Source of the DNA: Prunella strophiata
Taxonomy: Eukaryota > Chordata > Aves > Passeriformes > Prunellidae
DNA: 64,000 nt
NCBI GenBank assembly: GCA_036583965.1
Contig: JAZBQD010000017.1
Location: forward strand, 24,152,385-24,216,384
Reading direction: 5' to 3'
The translations under genes were made by a program, and so were the position numbers. Numbering within the stretch: the stretch's first letter is position 1; every line of letters starts with the position of its first letter. Of this stretch, positions 29,301-41,540 are shown in pieces. A model generated the notes under the pieces. That model saw only the letters and a list, made by a program, of their open reading frames with translations. It ran no database searches and was not told the DNA's origin.

Positions 29301-30956
29301 AGAGAGCCTTTAGGTGTCAGAAAAGACTAGTATCAAAATTTACTGCAACATTTCCTCTAGCTTTCAGCAGCAATTGTTCAGTGTATTGAAAGTATGAATA
29401 AATTGATGCTATTTTTAGGCTAATCTCTACTTTTTTCTTTTCTGCATTTATAGTATGCACTCATGGTTAACATTTCATTAAATCTCATTTCTGAAAAAAC
29501 AGCAGTTTAAGATTCACATGTAATCCTGTAAAACTAAAGCTGGCTTTAAACTCTACTGCTATGACATACAATGCTTGAGATGCAAGAGTACATTTTTTAT
29601 AACTGACAAGTACTAAACATACTTTATAGTTTGCATCTGAGATTCATCCTCCTGAATGACTTTAGTACAGGAGATATCTATCAGGTATTTTAATGGTTTT
29701 AAGCACTACATGAAATACTACTGCACTGCACAAACGTGATTTATTACATGGTGTTTGGCATCAGGGTACAGGAGTTGGAACAAAGAAATGACATATGAAT
29801 CGTTAAACTGAAACATAAATAGGTTCAAAAAAGCCTTTGAACTTAACTTCTAAAGGTTCATGGTGCACTTCAGAATAGCATCAATCTAATTTCAACAAAG
29901 GTCAAAAAAATGCAGAGTCCCAGCCAAGGTTTGGATCTGATAGATTTGTGTCCTCTTGTTCTGAGAGAAATTGATTTAGTAGAATGCTAGAACCTGAACT
30001 GGCCCTTACAATCATAACAGAAATGTGTTATTTCAACTTGCTTTCTCCTACAGAGTGCAATAACAGCTTTGAATCTTCTGCTAGGACACCCAAATTAGCT
30101 GAAAATTTCCTGAGTATAATCTAAATTTACAGAAGATCAGATACATGAAAATTCAGTATCACTATTTTTCAAGGTTCATTTCATATGTTTGCTAGGTCCA
30201 GAAGAAGGTCTTTCTTCACATTACAGTGCATATCAAATACTTCTACTGAACTAGTAGGTCCAAAGTGGGAGGAAGAGATATCCAGTTCTGCTCTTCCTAG
30301 GTCAGAAACATTGGAGGAAGGTCTTTTTTGCATTCAGGTTGAGCATTCAGGATAAGGAAGTCAGATAGGGAGAGCAGCATGGATTGGAGAGTCTATCTTG
30401 ACTGGAAAGCTCAAGATGGTTCTCTTAGAAGGAAACATCACAATGTGTTCCCTCCTATCCCAGTTTCTCCACAGGGTAAACTGTTCTGTTGCATTTTTTA
30501 AATGAAGAATAAGCAAGAGTCTCTGTCAAATCTGCAAGTCTATAGGTTGAAAAAAATCCAGTTTTATAGATGATTTTGTATCAAGTGCTAATCCTAACCT
30601 TTTCCTCTTTTTGTGGACTGTGTCTATGTAACACCTAACTTAAAAATCTCTGGACCTAAAACTCCCATCTGGTTTTGATTTAGAGATCCATTTATACATC
30701 CAAGGGTTGTGAAATTGTTGTCTGTCTTTCTGTGTTTCGTTCTTTTGGGACAGGTAAGAGACAGTGCATTTCAAACTATTTCCTTCCCATTCCTGTTCAA
30801 AGTTTCTCCTCTCAGAAAGAACTGTAATTTACTCTGCACTGAGATGGAAAAAAAATATCAGGAAGATTAAATGAAAGTTATTAACATGTTTTCTCCCCTC
30901 CCTAAATATTCACTTATGCTCAAATTGTTTGATTGCAATTGTACCTTCTGAGAATG

Positions 30957-31183
30957 AAAAAAAAAAAAAAAAAAAAGGAAAAGGGAAGGGAAGGGAAGGG
31001 AAGGGAAGGGAAGGGAAGGGAAGGGAAGGGAAGGGAAGGGAAGGGAAGGGAAGGGAAGGGAAGGGAAGGGAAGGGAAGGGAAGGGAAGGGAAGGGAAGGG
31101 AAGGGAAGGGAAGGGAAGGGAAGGGAAGGGAAGGGAAGGGAAGGGAAGGGAAGGGAAGGGAAGGGAAGGGAAGGGAAGGGAAG
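30957..31183 (+). repeat. Poly(A) followed by pure (AAGGG)40
   Basis: Twenty A (30,957-30,976) and a short transition lead into 40 consecutive perfect AAGGG units at 30,981-31,180. The start in a poly(A) run suggests that the array grew out of a retroposon tail. The strand asymmetry is complete (purines on top, pyrimidines below), so triplex or quadruplex formation is plausible. The Gly-Arg-Glu-Gly-Lys and Pro-Phe-Pro-Ser-Leu open frames across it are composition artefacts. Confidence 0.97.
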
Positions 31184-32036
31184 TTCAACACCACATAGGC
31201 AAGCTGAAGCCTCTTGAAAGAAGAATTTGGACTGAAAGCAATGCCAGATATGTTGCAATTCCAAAGTACAGGAAAGATCTGGCTTTTTTATTTAAAAACT
31301 GGAATGAATAACAAAGTAATCTTTCATTCCCTTCCCTACTTGAGAACTTGCAATGTGAGCTCCTGATGAAGACATTTAGGCACTCTCTAATCTAATAGAA
31401 ATATGTAACATGAAGCCACTAAATACATCCTTTTGCCCCTGATACATGTCATGGAATTAAAGTAAATAGATTTAAAACTCTAGCATTGCATATTATGAAA
31501 TTAGAAAACCATTAGTAGCCATATAGAGTATTAGAGCACAGGGGCCCAGAAAGCCATTATGAAGAAATTTCTTGAACAGATAAAAATATATTGATTACAT
31601 CCTTTTGTTATTCAATAAAGTATTTTGGTTTGAGACCTCTTGGCTTTTGTTCTGTCTCTTTGTGCAGCAGAACCAATAATAGAAAACTTTCACAATTTCT
31701 TTTGTCTTTAAGGAATGAGAGAGAAAAAGAGAGCTTTTTATGCCAGTGATTTTCTGTGACTGACATAATAAAGTTTCATTTTGAACAAAGAGATAACAGT
31801 AACATTCGGGATTCCCTTTCAGCTACTAATAATTTTTCTCTGCTCCCTGAAAATTCCCACCTGAAAATTCCCACCCTTTTCCAGTCTTTCAAGGAATGTA
31901 ATTTTGTACTATTTTGTTAAAAGAAGAGAGGAAGGGCAAGCACAATTCTGATCTGGTGTCAAGTAATCTTTCTTTGATGAAAAGATAGATATGTTTAAAC
32001 ATATGTCAGTCGGGGCCAAACTTAGTTGTGGGAAGA

Positions 32037-32129
32037 CAAAAAACAAAACAAAGCAAAACTAAACAAAACAACAATAACAAAAAAAAAACCACCAAAAAAA
32101 AAACAAACAAACAAAAAAACACAAACAGA
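32037..32129. repeat. A/C-rich low-complexity tract
   Basis: Irregular AAAAC and AAAC units with A runs, about 90 bases, with no other signal. Confidence 0.85.
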
Positions 32130-35018
32130 AGAACAAGACAAATAGTTTCTTAAGTCATCAGTCCTTTGCAAGACCAGCTATATGTAAGTACATCTGACAG
32201 CAATGAGAAAAATTAAAGGAATAATCCACTGGAAAAAAAAAACAATTCAAAGTGCAACTTAGTTTACATCAGATATTAACAATTGAAAGAACTAGTTTAA
32301 GCTATTGCTGATGTCATAGGAAAAATATCCAGGCCACAGAGTGTTGTGCATACATACTACTGGAAACTGGCAGTCTACCTTTCCCCAGCAAGAACACAAA
32401 AATAAATTATGCATTGTAAATGGTCATAAAATGAGATGCAGCTGGTTTCCCAGTAGACAGAAGACTGCTGGAAAAGACACATCCCAGTTGCAATTGCAAC
32501 AATTGCTTTCTAATAAAACAAAACATTAGTCAGGTGCAGAACTACAGGAATACTGTCTCCTTTTGCTATACAGTGGCTATAAATTATCAGAATTTTAAAG
32601 TGCAGCTTTAATATGGTGAAGAATTGATGAGACTGGTAAAGAAAAATATGACCTAGGCCTCTTTCTTATCTTGCACCAGCCTCAAGCAAGGTCTGAGTGC
32701 CTAAGTGCCTGGACTGAAGCAGAAGCCTCCTGCACTGGTGCTGCTTCAATGAAGCACACAAAGTACCATGCCTTTGTAGCAGCCAACAGCCACCATCCCC
32801 TCACTGTGAAAAACAATCCTTGTTGTAAGTCTCAATCCTCAAGGAGGTAAGTGTGACTGCAAAGACCCTCTGACAAAGGTCAGAGGGCCCTGACTGCTGC
32901 CTAAGTACTCTGTCCAAGGATCAAAGTGTTGATTCTACCACTTTTGGCAACAATAAATTCTGACCACAAGTAAGTGAGACACTCTTTAGGCTTCATTAAC
33001 ATATTCACTTACACACTCCTTGGGATGCAAATGAAGGAAAATTGTCCTGCAATGCATGTGTCACTAGTGTCACTAGATCCTACCTGTACCATGTGACTGT
33101 GCCATCTCTTTGGGACAAGCCAAAATTTCTAGTATAGTAGGGGGGCTGCAGGGCAGAAAGGCCCAGACAGGAAAACAGTTCTGCTAGTTCCAACTGGAAT
33201 CGGAATTCCAACTGCTAGTTCCAAGGGGCTTTATTTTCCAATAATTCCTATACCATGTTTGCAGCATACACTATGAGCAAAAGCAGATCCCAGCTTCTGA
33301 CAACCAACAGTCATACCACCCGAGTAATGGGTGTTTAAAGTAATGTTGTAGTAGATGCTCACTGTGTGTACATGGATTTCATTCTCTTGCAAGCATGCAA
33401 TGGAGAATTTAGGAAGAAAAAGTGTCACACAGAGGTGTTCTTTAAAAAGCTTCTTACAAAATAACACACAAGTTCCTTCACTAATATTTTCATTATGAAT
33501 GGAAAAAAATATCAAAGTACCCAAACTCAAGAGATCATGTGCTCGTGAACAACAGGCAGAGTGAAAACAAAATATATCTTTACACACTTTTTGAAATTTA
33601 AGGATAGTTGTATTACTCAGAACTGATTTATACTCAACCAGATTAACCCTGCAGACATATTTAAATGCTTATAGTGTAAAGATAAGTAATATAAGATTAA
33701 ATATTCTATGCATTTTGCCTATGGTTTCATTGTCCTCAAAATTATCTTCTGTAAAATTTAACTAAACAGTGAACAATTATAATTTCTTGCTAGTAATTAT
33801 CTGCAGGTCAGAGCTAAAGAAAGCTTAAATATTGGATTTTGCACATCTGGAAACACTTGATCTGAAAACAAAACTACTATAATCTGGTTTCTTGGGGGAT
33901 ATATTAATTTTAATAAGGCATGAACATTTCAATACCTTTTTTAAACAAATAAGTATTTTGAAATTTTGTCCTGAAGCAATGTAGGGATTATCCCATAAGC
34001 TGAGTATTATTCAAAATATGTCCTTAAGAATGTATTACTAAAATATGTTTTAGTTTCAGTTTTTCATATTGGTTACACAAGAAAATTATTACAAATATAC
34101 GTATGCAAGGCAGCTCTTAGCACTACTGACTTAAACGGCTATCAACTTGTGTCTTCATGTGACAGAATACAAAATACTAATACAGAAACAAATCTTAGCC
34201 TGTTTAAAGTTGCAGTCCCTGCAATAATCACATTTGCCCTATAAGATTTATACCAAACAAAAATGTGTTTGTTCATATGAGTATTTGTGTGTAAAAATTT
34301 CATTTCACTGTCCATCAATATTTTTAATGTGAAGAGCTCAGTGGTAAAGAAAGTTGTTAAAAGTATTTCTAGCAGGACTAAAACATTCCTTAATCTCAGA
34401 AAGTTATCACTTGAGCATGCTTTGAATCCCCTACAGCCAATTATGACCAAGAGACATCTGATTTTCTCCCTTATTCTTAATTAACAAAATTAGGTACAAA
34501 AACGTTGTTTGATATCAGCATATACCACATGCATATTGTGACATCACAATCTACCTCAATATAAATTATGTGCATATTTTCATCTAAATAGCATAATTAG
34601 GAAAATCATCTGGAACCCTATCTTTTCATATTAATGAAAAAAGACTTTACCACGTATTATTTCTAAAATATGGATTGACATTTAGAAAAATATAATCCAT
34701 TAAACCCGAGAATAAATTACACAGGTCAAGAAACAGTGTTTACCATCATTAATCTGGAATACAAGAAAGCGGACTAGCCAAAATTATTCATATTACAAAA
34801 AGTCACATGACAATATATAACACAACAATTGTAAATAAAGTACACAGATATTAGTCTGGAAGTTGAAATAATATTAAATAATAAGATAATGTTATTACAC
34901 AAGTCATACCTTGTCACACATACTAAATCACCTTACATCCATGAAAATCAGAATACAGTTAGAAGACTGCAGAACAGACTTTTTGCTGCATTCATGTCCC
35001 TTGAGATAACTTTTCACC

Positions 35019-35056
35019 AACTTTGAACAGTATCAAGAACTTTGAACAGTATCAAG
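35019..35056. repeat. Tandem duplication, 19-bp unit, 2 perfect copies
   Basis: The 19-base unit starting AACTTTGAACAG is repeated exactly twice in direct succession. It looks like a recent slippage event. Confidence 0.9.
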
Positions 35057-37786
35057 AACTCAGACTTGAATCTCAAAGTGCCATCTTGAAAAAAAAAGAC
35101 AGCAGAAGCTTGGTTCACTGACGTTTTCTACGTGCAATCAGTAGTAATATAATTACTGTGGCACAGATAAAAAAAAAAAAATAATATAAGGATGCATTTG
35201 TCATTAGTTCTCTCTGAGTGGAAGAAAATTATTTTAGCTAGAAATGAAAGAAGTGATTTACTGTGGAGAAAAATACAAGATATATGAACAGCCACATTGA
35301 GAAGGGATGGTATATGGATTAGAATAACTGCACCCAAGTGATTTTTCTGGCAGTCTGCTCTTTTCACACAAATTATTCTCCTTCTGCTGAATTCCCAAAC
35401 AAGATGGTGATGCTTTCACTCATATGATGCAGTTTCCTTCAATATTTTCAGGTATATATGAGAAAAGAGTATACACTCCCAGGGCACTGAACTCTACGTA
35501 GAATAGCTAAGACATCATCACCTAATTTCTATGTAGTCTGCCAATTGTTCATAGGATATCCACAGCTTACTCTGGCACAGAATCTCTGGAAAATAAGGAT
35601 CAAACCACAGGTGCTGAAATTGTTCATGTAAATCACTGAGATATGACTTTCACACAGTGCAAGTTCAAAACACATTTACTCAAAAAAATTTAGGTCTCCA
35701 TCTTTGATGACTCCTTGCCTGCATCCCATCCTTTAATTAAAGAAAATGATATGTAGGCACATAATATACTCAGATATAAGTCAATATTTGTAAAGCTCTC
35801 TCCTTTGCAAGTAAGAGAATTTAAAATGAATAAGTCATAACTTGCTAAGTCCCAAAATATCTAACTAATACACAGCACCAAAAGTTCACAATCCTAATTG
35901 CCTCTTAGATGTAGATTCCTAAGTGTCTCCATAAGGATCCTGAAAATGTCTGGCCATAAGAAGGAAAAAGAGTTCTGGACTTGCTTGTATTTTTCGCTAG
36001 TATTGAGCCTTGCCTGTGAAGAATTTGCTTTGTCAGGAGGTTGGAAGTACCTCTGGTCTGAGGTAAAGAGTTTCTCAGAAATACTAATTTCTACAAGTAA
36101 TAAATATGTGCCATGTTTTGACAAAAGACAAAGCATTTGGTCATGCTGACCTGAATTTTCTTCTCTTTTGCTGAATGACTTAAATTCAAAATGCTACAAC
36201 CAGTTAATGGCTGTGTTTACTAATCAAAAACAACTGCAGGGTTTTGATTATCAAGAATATAAGTATTCTAACTTACTGTTTTCCTGAATCCCAGGCATTA
36301 CAGCCCTGGTTAATGAGCTTGTACCATATATATTCTGGAAATCATGAAAAATATACACTCAGCCTCGTTCAAATTACTTTGGCTGGAAGTAGGTGTTCCT
36401 CAGACATTATTATGTTCTACATCACACAATTACATAGGATTAGCCTTCACTTTTCCTCTGTGTAGCTAATGAGCAGGTAAGTTTATTGACCCATAAGAAA
36501 CCTCATCCTCTTGAACTCTGTGTAAAGGGTAGAGAGAAAGTATGTAGCTGTGTAGTTAACTTCCAATTATGTGAGCAATAAAGGCATAATTTAAGGTTAT
36601 TAATATGTTAAAATTTGAAAGGAATTTTCTGTCACTTAATTAACATTTGCCAAGACAGCTTACAGAAAATTAAATATCAATTAATAAGAATACTGACATT
36701 TACTTAGATATTCCATTACTTGTCACAATTATTAACTCAATATAACCAGCTTCTAAAAATCCAATTAAAAGTCTAAATATTCCTTACAACTTTTATGTGT
36801 GGAAAATCTAATTATATTTTAAATAGATTACACATCATCTTTCCTATTCAGTCTCATTAAATGCTGTTTTAACTATCAATTGATATTTAATTGGCATCAC
36901 TGTCATAAAACCACAGACATTTCTTACCTTTCATGAACAGGTGAACGATTTGATCTATTGTATCCTCCATTTACTTCATATGAACAGATACAGCCTGCTT
37001 ACTATATTATTATGTTTAATGCTTTTTTTTAGCATCTCCTCATGGACCTAATTCCTCATAAGTATGAGGGACAGCATTGGCCTTCCAGACCCAAGTGACT
37101 AAGTGCAGGGGAAGACCAATGACTTGGAGAACAGTTGTGATCTAGAACTGGTGCAGTCTTGCTGAACTGAGAGGCACTGCTCACTGCTGGACTTCATGAA
37201 TATTTGAAAGTCTGGTCAAAAATCTTCTTTGATTCATACAGAAACAAAATAATTGTACAAAATTTTCTAATCAACATCTTCATTATTCATCTCACCCCGT
37301 TGCCCCTGCACCTTCTTTTCCACTTGGTATTATCTTTCATTTTTCTCTCCTCTTGCCCTGCTCCTTGCCCTGGACTTACTGCTAGCCAAGTTTTGGTTTT
37401 ATTTTTCAATCACTAGCTTCACCTGGTCAAGTCAAAAAGTTCATATGGAAGAAGTTGGCTTTGCCCAGAGACACTAAATCTGTACCTGGTTTCTCCAGAT
37501 AAAATACAGGAAGATCATTTCAAGACCAGCACAGATCTGACACAATTAACTTGGTTTTCTTGCTTCATTTATCCCCTAACTGTACAGGCAAAAGAAGATC
37601 AGTTAATTTAACCCTCAATTTCCTACATGCAAGGACACTTGTTCTGGAAAATGTAATTCAGTTCCCATATTCAATGGCAGTGATGTGAGTAGGTGCTAAT
37701 AATTATAAAAACTTGGAAAGGTTTTAGCTATGTGTGTTTGCTTCCACAATGTGCAGATACAAATACAAAAAGAAATAAACTAAGAA

Positions 37787-37918
37787 CTAAAAAAGAAAAA
37801 AAAAAAAGAGAAAAAAAAAAATCCAAACCAACCAACCAACCAACCAACCAAACAAACAAAAAAACAAACCAAAGCAACAAAACAAAAACAAAAAACCAAC
37901 CAACCAAACAAAAAAAAA
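37787..37918. repeat. A-rich and (CCAA)n low-complexity tract
   Basis: A runs, then about six CCAA units, then AAAC-type units. The Lys/Asn/Gln/Pro-rich frames through it are artefacts. Confidence 0.9.
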
Positions 37919-39999
37919 GTGGATGAAATTGCTCTGTACTGTTACTGAGAAACAGTATCATCCTTCAAAACTTGCCCAGGAAACTACTGAACCATGAGAT
38001 TGTAGTTACATGACTGCTATGAAACAATTGGAAAAGCTCTTAATGTTCATGTGGAAACTTGATGAAATGGTAAGATTTTATTTCACTTGCCTGTTCAAGA
38101 TGTGCTAGATACAAGCACAGGGCAAGAAGTGGGGAAAACCTTTGAGTTTCAAGTAATTTATTTTTTTCTGCTTGAAGTTTAGAATTTTCATCTCATGAAG
38201 AGGGAGAAAAAAAAGTAATGTTTTCATCTTCCATTTCTATCATTCTTTTCCACTGCACATGATCTACTGTGCAGCTGCTGAATTTTATTGGAGGGATGAC
38301 TGTACTTCACAGTGTACATAAGGATTACTTACAGGTACTCCTTTACACCTGGCATACACTTCTACAACTCACTTTTAATGAAATGGAAAAAAAAGAACAA
38401 AACGACCTGCATTTTTGAGGTGTGGAGAACTCTTGGGATGAAAACCATTATCCTTATATGATCCACCACCATTTTTAGGTTTGGCCAAAGGAGTAGTTGC
38501 TATATTGTTAATATGCACATAAATAAAAATAAAGCTTAATCTACTCACATTCATGCATTCCTGTGTATGCTAAGAATATTAGCCTATGTAATTTAGCAGT
38601 GGTTGACACCTGTTATGACACCATTATAAACTAAACTCTAGCTTGAAACTTGATCTTCAATAACTAATTACATTACGAGTGGTTCTAAAATTTTTTAGTA
38701 GTTTTGGTTCCCTAATAGGAGGCCCAACAATAAATACTCAGCCTCCTCTTTCTTAAGGTAGTTAGTACTATCATACTGGCACTATCCTGTGACCCAGGAC
38801 TGTGGTACATAAATTTTCTTCCTAATATTGAAAGGCATGATTAATTTTTTTAACAATGTGATTAATTATGTAATGTGCAGTAACAACTGTTGAAAAAGTA
38901 AGACATCATCAGTCTAGAAAGCTTTCAAGTCTTGTTTTTCTTTGACAGGTTTCCTTAACCTAGCATTTAGCATAGAAGAGAAAAGAAAGACTCACAAAGT
39001 TAGGCAGGGGAAGAAGATGCCAGAATATGCCAAACATAACCCTTCAGAAAATATTCCTGCTTTCTTAATTAGAAAAAATAATTTAAAAAATTATTAGCAT
39101 TTCAATTTAAAAGCATTTAAATTAGACCTACATCCTCACGTCCCTTCCTCATTAGGAAAGCCAATATGCAACATAGGACTTTCCCATACATTAATTTCTT
39201 TAAGAGCAGGAAAAATAGTAATGCACAGATAAGGAAACAACCATTTTCTTGTCTTGTGATAAAGTCTATAATCATCCCTAAGACAAATAAGAAATTAGGT
39301 TTATTGCACTTTACTGATGACTATGTATCAAATTAATGAAAGCAAATAGCTCAACCTTATCAGGTATAGATTTATTGGGAGATCTTCTGTCACATAAACA
39401 TAAAAACCATAATTATTACCTTTAGCTTAGCTCAAGCAGTCGGTTAGCAGTTTCACATATCTGCTGCACAAAGAAACTTTAACCTCAATTTTCATTCTGA
39501 AATGTTTTTTTTTTTTCATTGCTTGAAGGAGGGGGAAGTAGAGGAGTGATTTTTATGGAGACATTAATTTTATCTTTTATAATTAAATCAGCATGAAAGG
39601 GTCTCTTGCATCTGTCCTCACAGTCAGGAACATCTGCAGCTCTCAGCAGACTGGACATTCATTAGCTACAATGGAGCAGCCCTACTTCTTGATTTCAAAG
39701 TTGCATTTTAATAACATACTAATCAATATGTATTTGCAAACTGTTGTGATCATTGCCCAGGAATCATGGCAATCAAGGTGCATAGTTGCAACTATGGCAC
39801 CTCCTGAAAGCATTTCAGCCTTAAACTAGATTTGCAGCACAGAAATGGTACTAATCTGTCATCCATCACTGTTTTTCCCTTAGCTAATTGCATTACAATA
39901 TATAATATTAATATGTAATGCAACTTCTGTATATATAAACCTTTTAAAAGTAAGCATTAACTGTGTTAAAATCGATGTTCTCTTTTCCACTTATCTTCT

Positions 40000-40001
<2 letters not shown>

Positions 40002-40032
<31 letters not shown>

Positions 40033-40049
40033 CTTTTTTTTTTTTTTTT
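40002..40049. repeat. Poly(T) tract, T31-C-T16
   Basis: A nearly pure 48-base T tract that ends directly in GCAG. This gives a superficial splice-acceptor look, which is discussed under rejected items. Confidence 0.9.
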
Positions 40050-40894
40050 GCAGAACATAAGCCTAAACTGCTGGGGTTATTTGAAGGTCTTTCCCTTACA
40101 GTTTTCAGTGGGCTTTGTCCTCTGCTGGTTATGTTTTTTTTTTCATTCTTTGTCTCCATCCTCTACAAAGGAGACATGCAGCAGCAGTATGCTTAATAGA
40201 TATTCCTTTTTATCTGGAGGCATAGACCAAGATTTCTTCCTGGTGACTGGTAGAAACTATCACAATATTGCATTCTTGGTTATCTGTGTGGGGAAATCTA
40301 GGATAGTGAGATGTAAATTCCTATTAAATAAAATATCTATATTATATTTATTTAGATAGACCAGTATTTATCTGGTCTATCTGGTTTTGATTGTGTGTGT
40401 ACAGCCAGAATCATAAACAGCCAGTGCAAATGAAGCCTGAAGTCCTGACTACAGTCAATAACTATCAATATGTTGCTAGAATGACTTGATTTCACCTGTC
40501 CAGACCTTTTGATCAATCTGAACACTTATTAATGCTGCCAGGCAGCAATTTCTGTTTCACTTGCTCTGTCAGCTGGTGTAAATGAATAAATTGTCTGAGA
40601 CAAGTCACCTTCTTTTATACCCTTGCTCAGAAAAATTCCCCACATTTGAGTAGAAAAGTAATTTCAAAATATTTTTCACTGCTTTTTAAATGAAAATACT
40701 AATTTTAGTTAAGGAGCTATTATAAAAATTAGCAAAAATTTGAAATGCATAAAAGTGATAAGAGGAAGCAGGACAGAAGGAAAAATGAGATGATACAAAG
40801 GTCCTACACTTACTCTTTGAGCTGTGGTCTCATGTATGTAAACATGAATTATGTCCACTCCATTTTGCTGACAGATAACATAGTTGTTAGGATC

Positions 40895-41540
40895 TGATTA
40901 CCAGAGAGAGATGTGCCTCCCAGAATTAAGGTGTAATAAGATCATATGCTGAAGTCAAAAGCATGGATTTTATTTAACATTAAATGTAAGGCAGACAGAG
41001 ATAAAAAGAAATAGAAAAGAAAGGTAGGGTAAGAAAGGGAGTGAGAGAGAGACAGATTAAGTACAAATACAGACACCACCCTCTGGATCCAGATGATGTT
41101 CTGTTGGTCCTTTTCAGCCTGACTTCTCCATGGTGGGGGGCCTGACATAGCTCAAAACTTCTCAATACTTACACATTTTGTCAAACAAAGTAATTGAAGC
41201 ACGTTGGCTACATATACTCTTCATCTTCTGGTTAAATGTTGCTTTGCTTCCAAGTCAATTAATTCTGTGGTCTGTCTTTCTCTTTTCTGAAGTGGATGGG
41301 CCTCCAGTCTTTATTCTGGGGGCTATGGCCTCCCTGCTCTGGACGAATCCAGAGCCAACCTTCAGCATGTCTCCTGAGGTGGCTTTCCTTGTGGATACAT
41401 ACTTGTCCTCCAGCCTAATTTGCTTCACCCTAGACCTGAGATATTTGGATTATAGTACCATTTTTATCTTATCTCAAGTTCCCATTTGGTAGCTTAATTC
41501 ACAGTCCAGCTTCCCAGAATCCAGGAGGCATGGTCTGCAG
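40895..41540 (-). mobile_element. Possible LTR remnant
   Basis: On the minus strand the right-hand half reads like the promoter side of an LTR and the left-hand half like R-U5. A long CT-rich stretch (minus strand, 41,070-41,000) is followed by an AAATAAAA polyadenylation-like signal near 40,970 and about 70 bases of U5-like DNA. I saw no paired TG..CA ends with a target duplication, and I cannot name the family. Confidence 0.4.

Larger units (their letters stand above)
24364..30956. other. Unannotated AT-rich DNA with T tracts
   Basis: No gene or transposon was recognised. The T-rich tracts at 25,255 and 26,249 are listed separately. The interval 27,480-27,735 has a mixed, non-repetitive texture that could be a conserved noncoding element (see findings). 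Confidence 0.4.
31184..40894. other. Unannotated AT-rich DNA with simple repeats
   Basis: No gene or transposon was recognised. Simple tracts are listed separately. A perfect 9-bp stem with a 4-base loop (CCCTCTGAC, AAAG, GTCAGAGGG) lies at 32,866-32,887. The interval 36,560-36,900 is dense in TAATTA-like motifs. Confidence 0.4.

Noticed and set aside
30910..31264. Open frames of Gly-Arg-Glu-Gly-Lys or Pro-Phe-Pro-Ser-Leu repeats
   Set aside because: They are translations of the (AAGGG)40 array and exist in every frame.
32866..32887. Hairpin suggestive of a microRNA or terminator
   Set aside because: The stem is only 9 bp with a 4-base loop, too short for a microRNA precursor, and rho-independent terminators are not expected here.
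40002..40360. Splice acceptor (long T tract then GCAG) followed by an exon with an open frame
   Set aside because: The downstream frame has no recognisable domain, no paired donor was seen, and a 48-base T tract is more simply a simple repeat.
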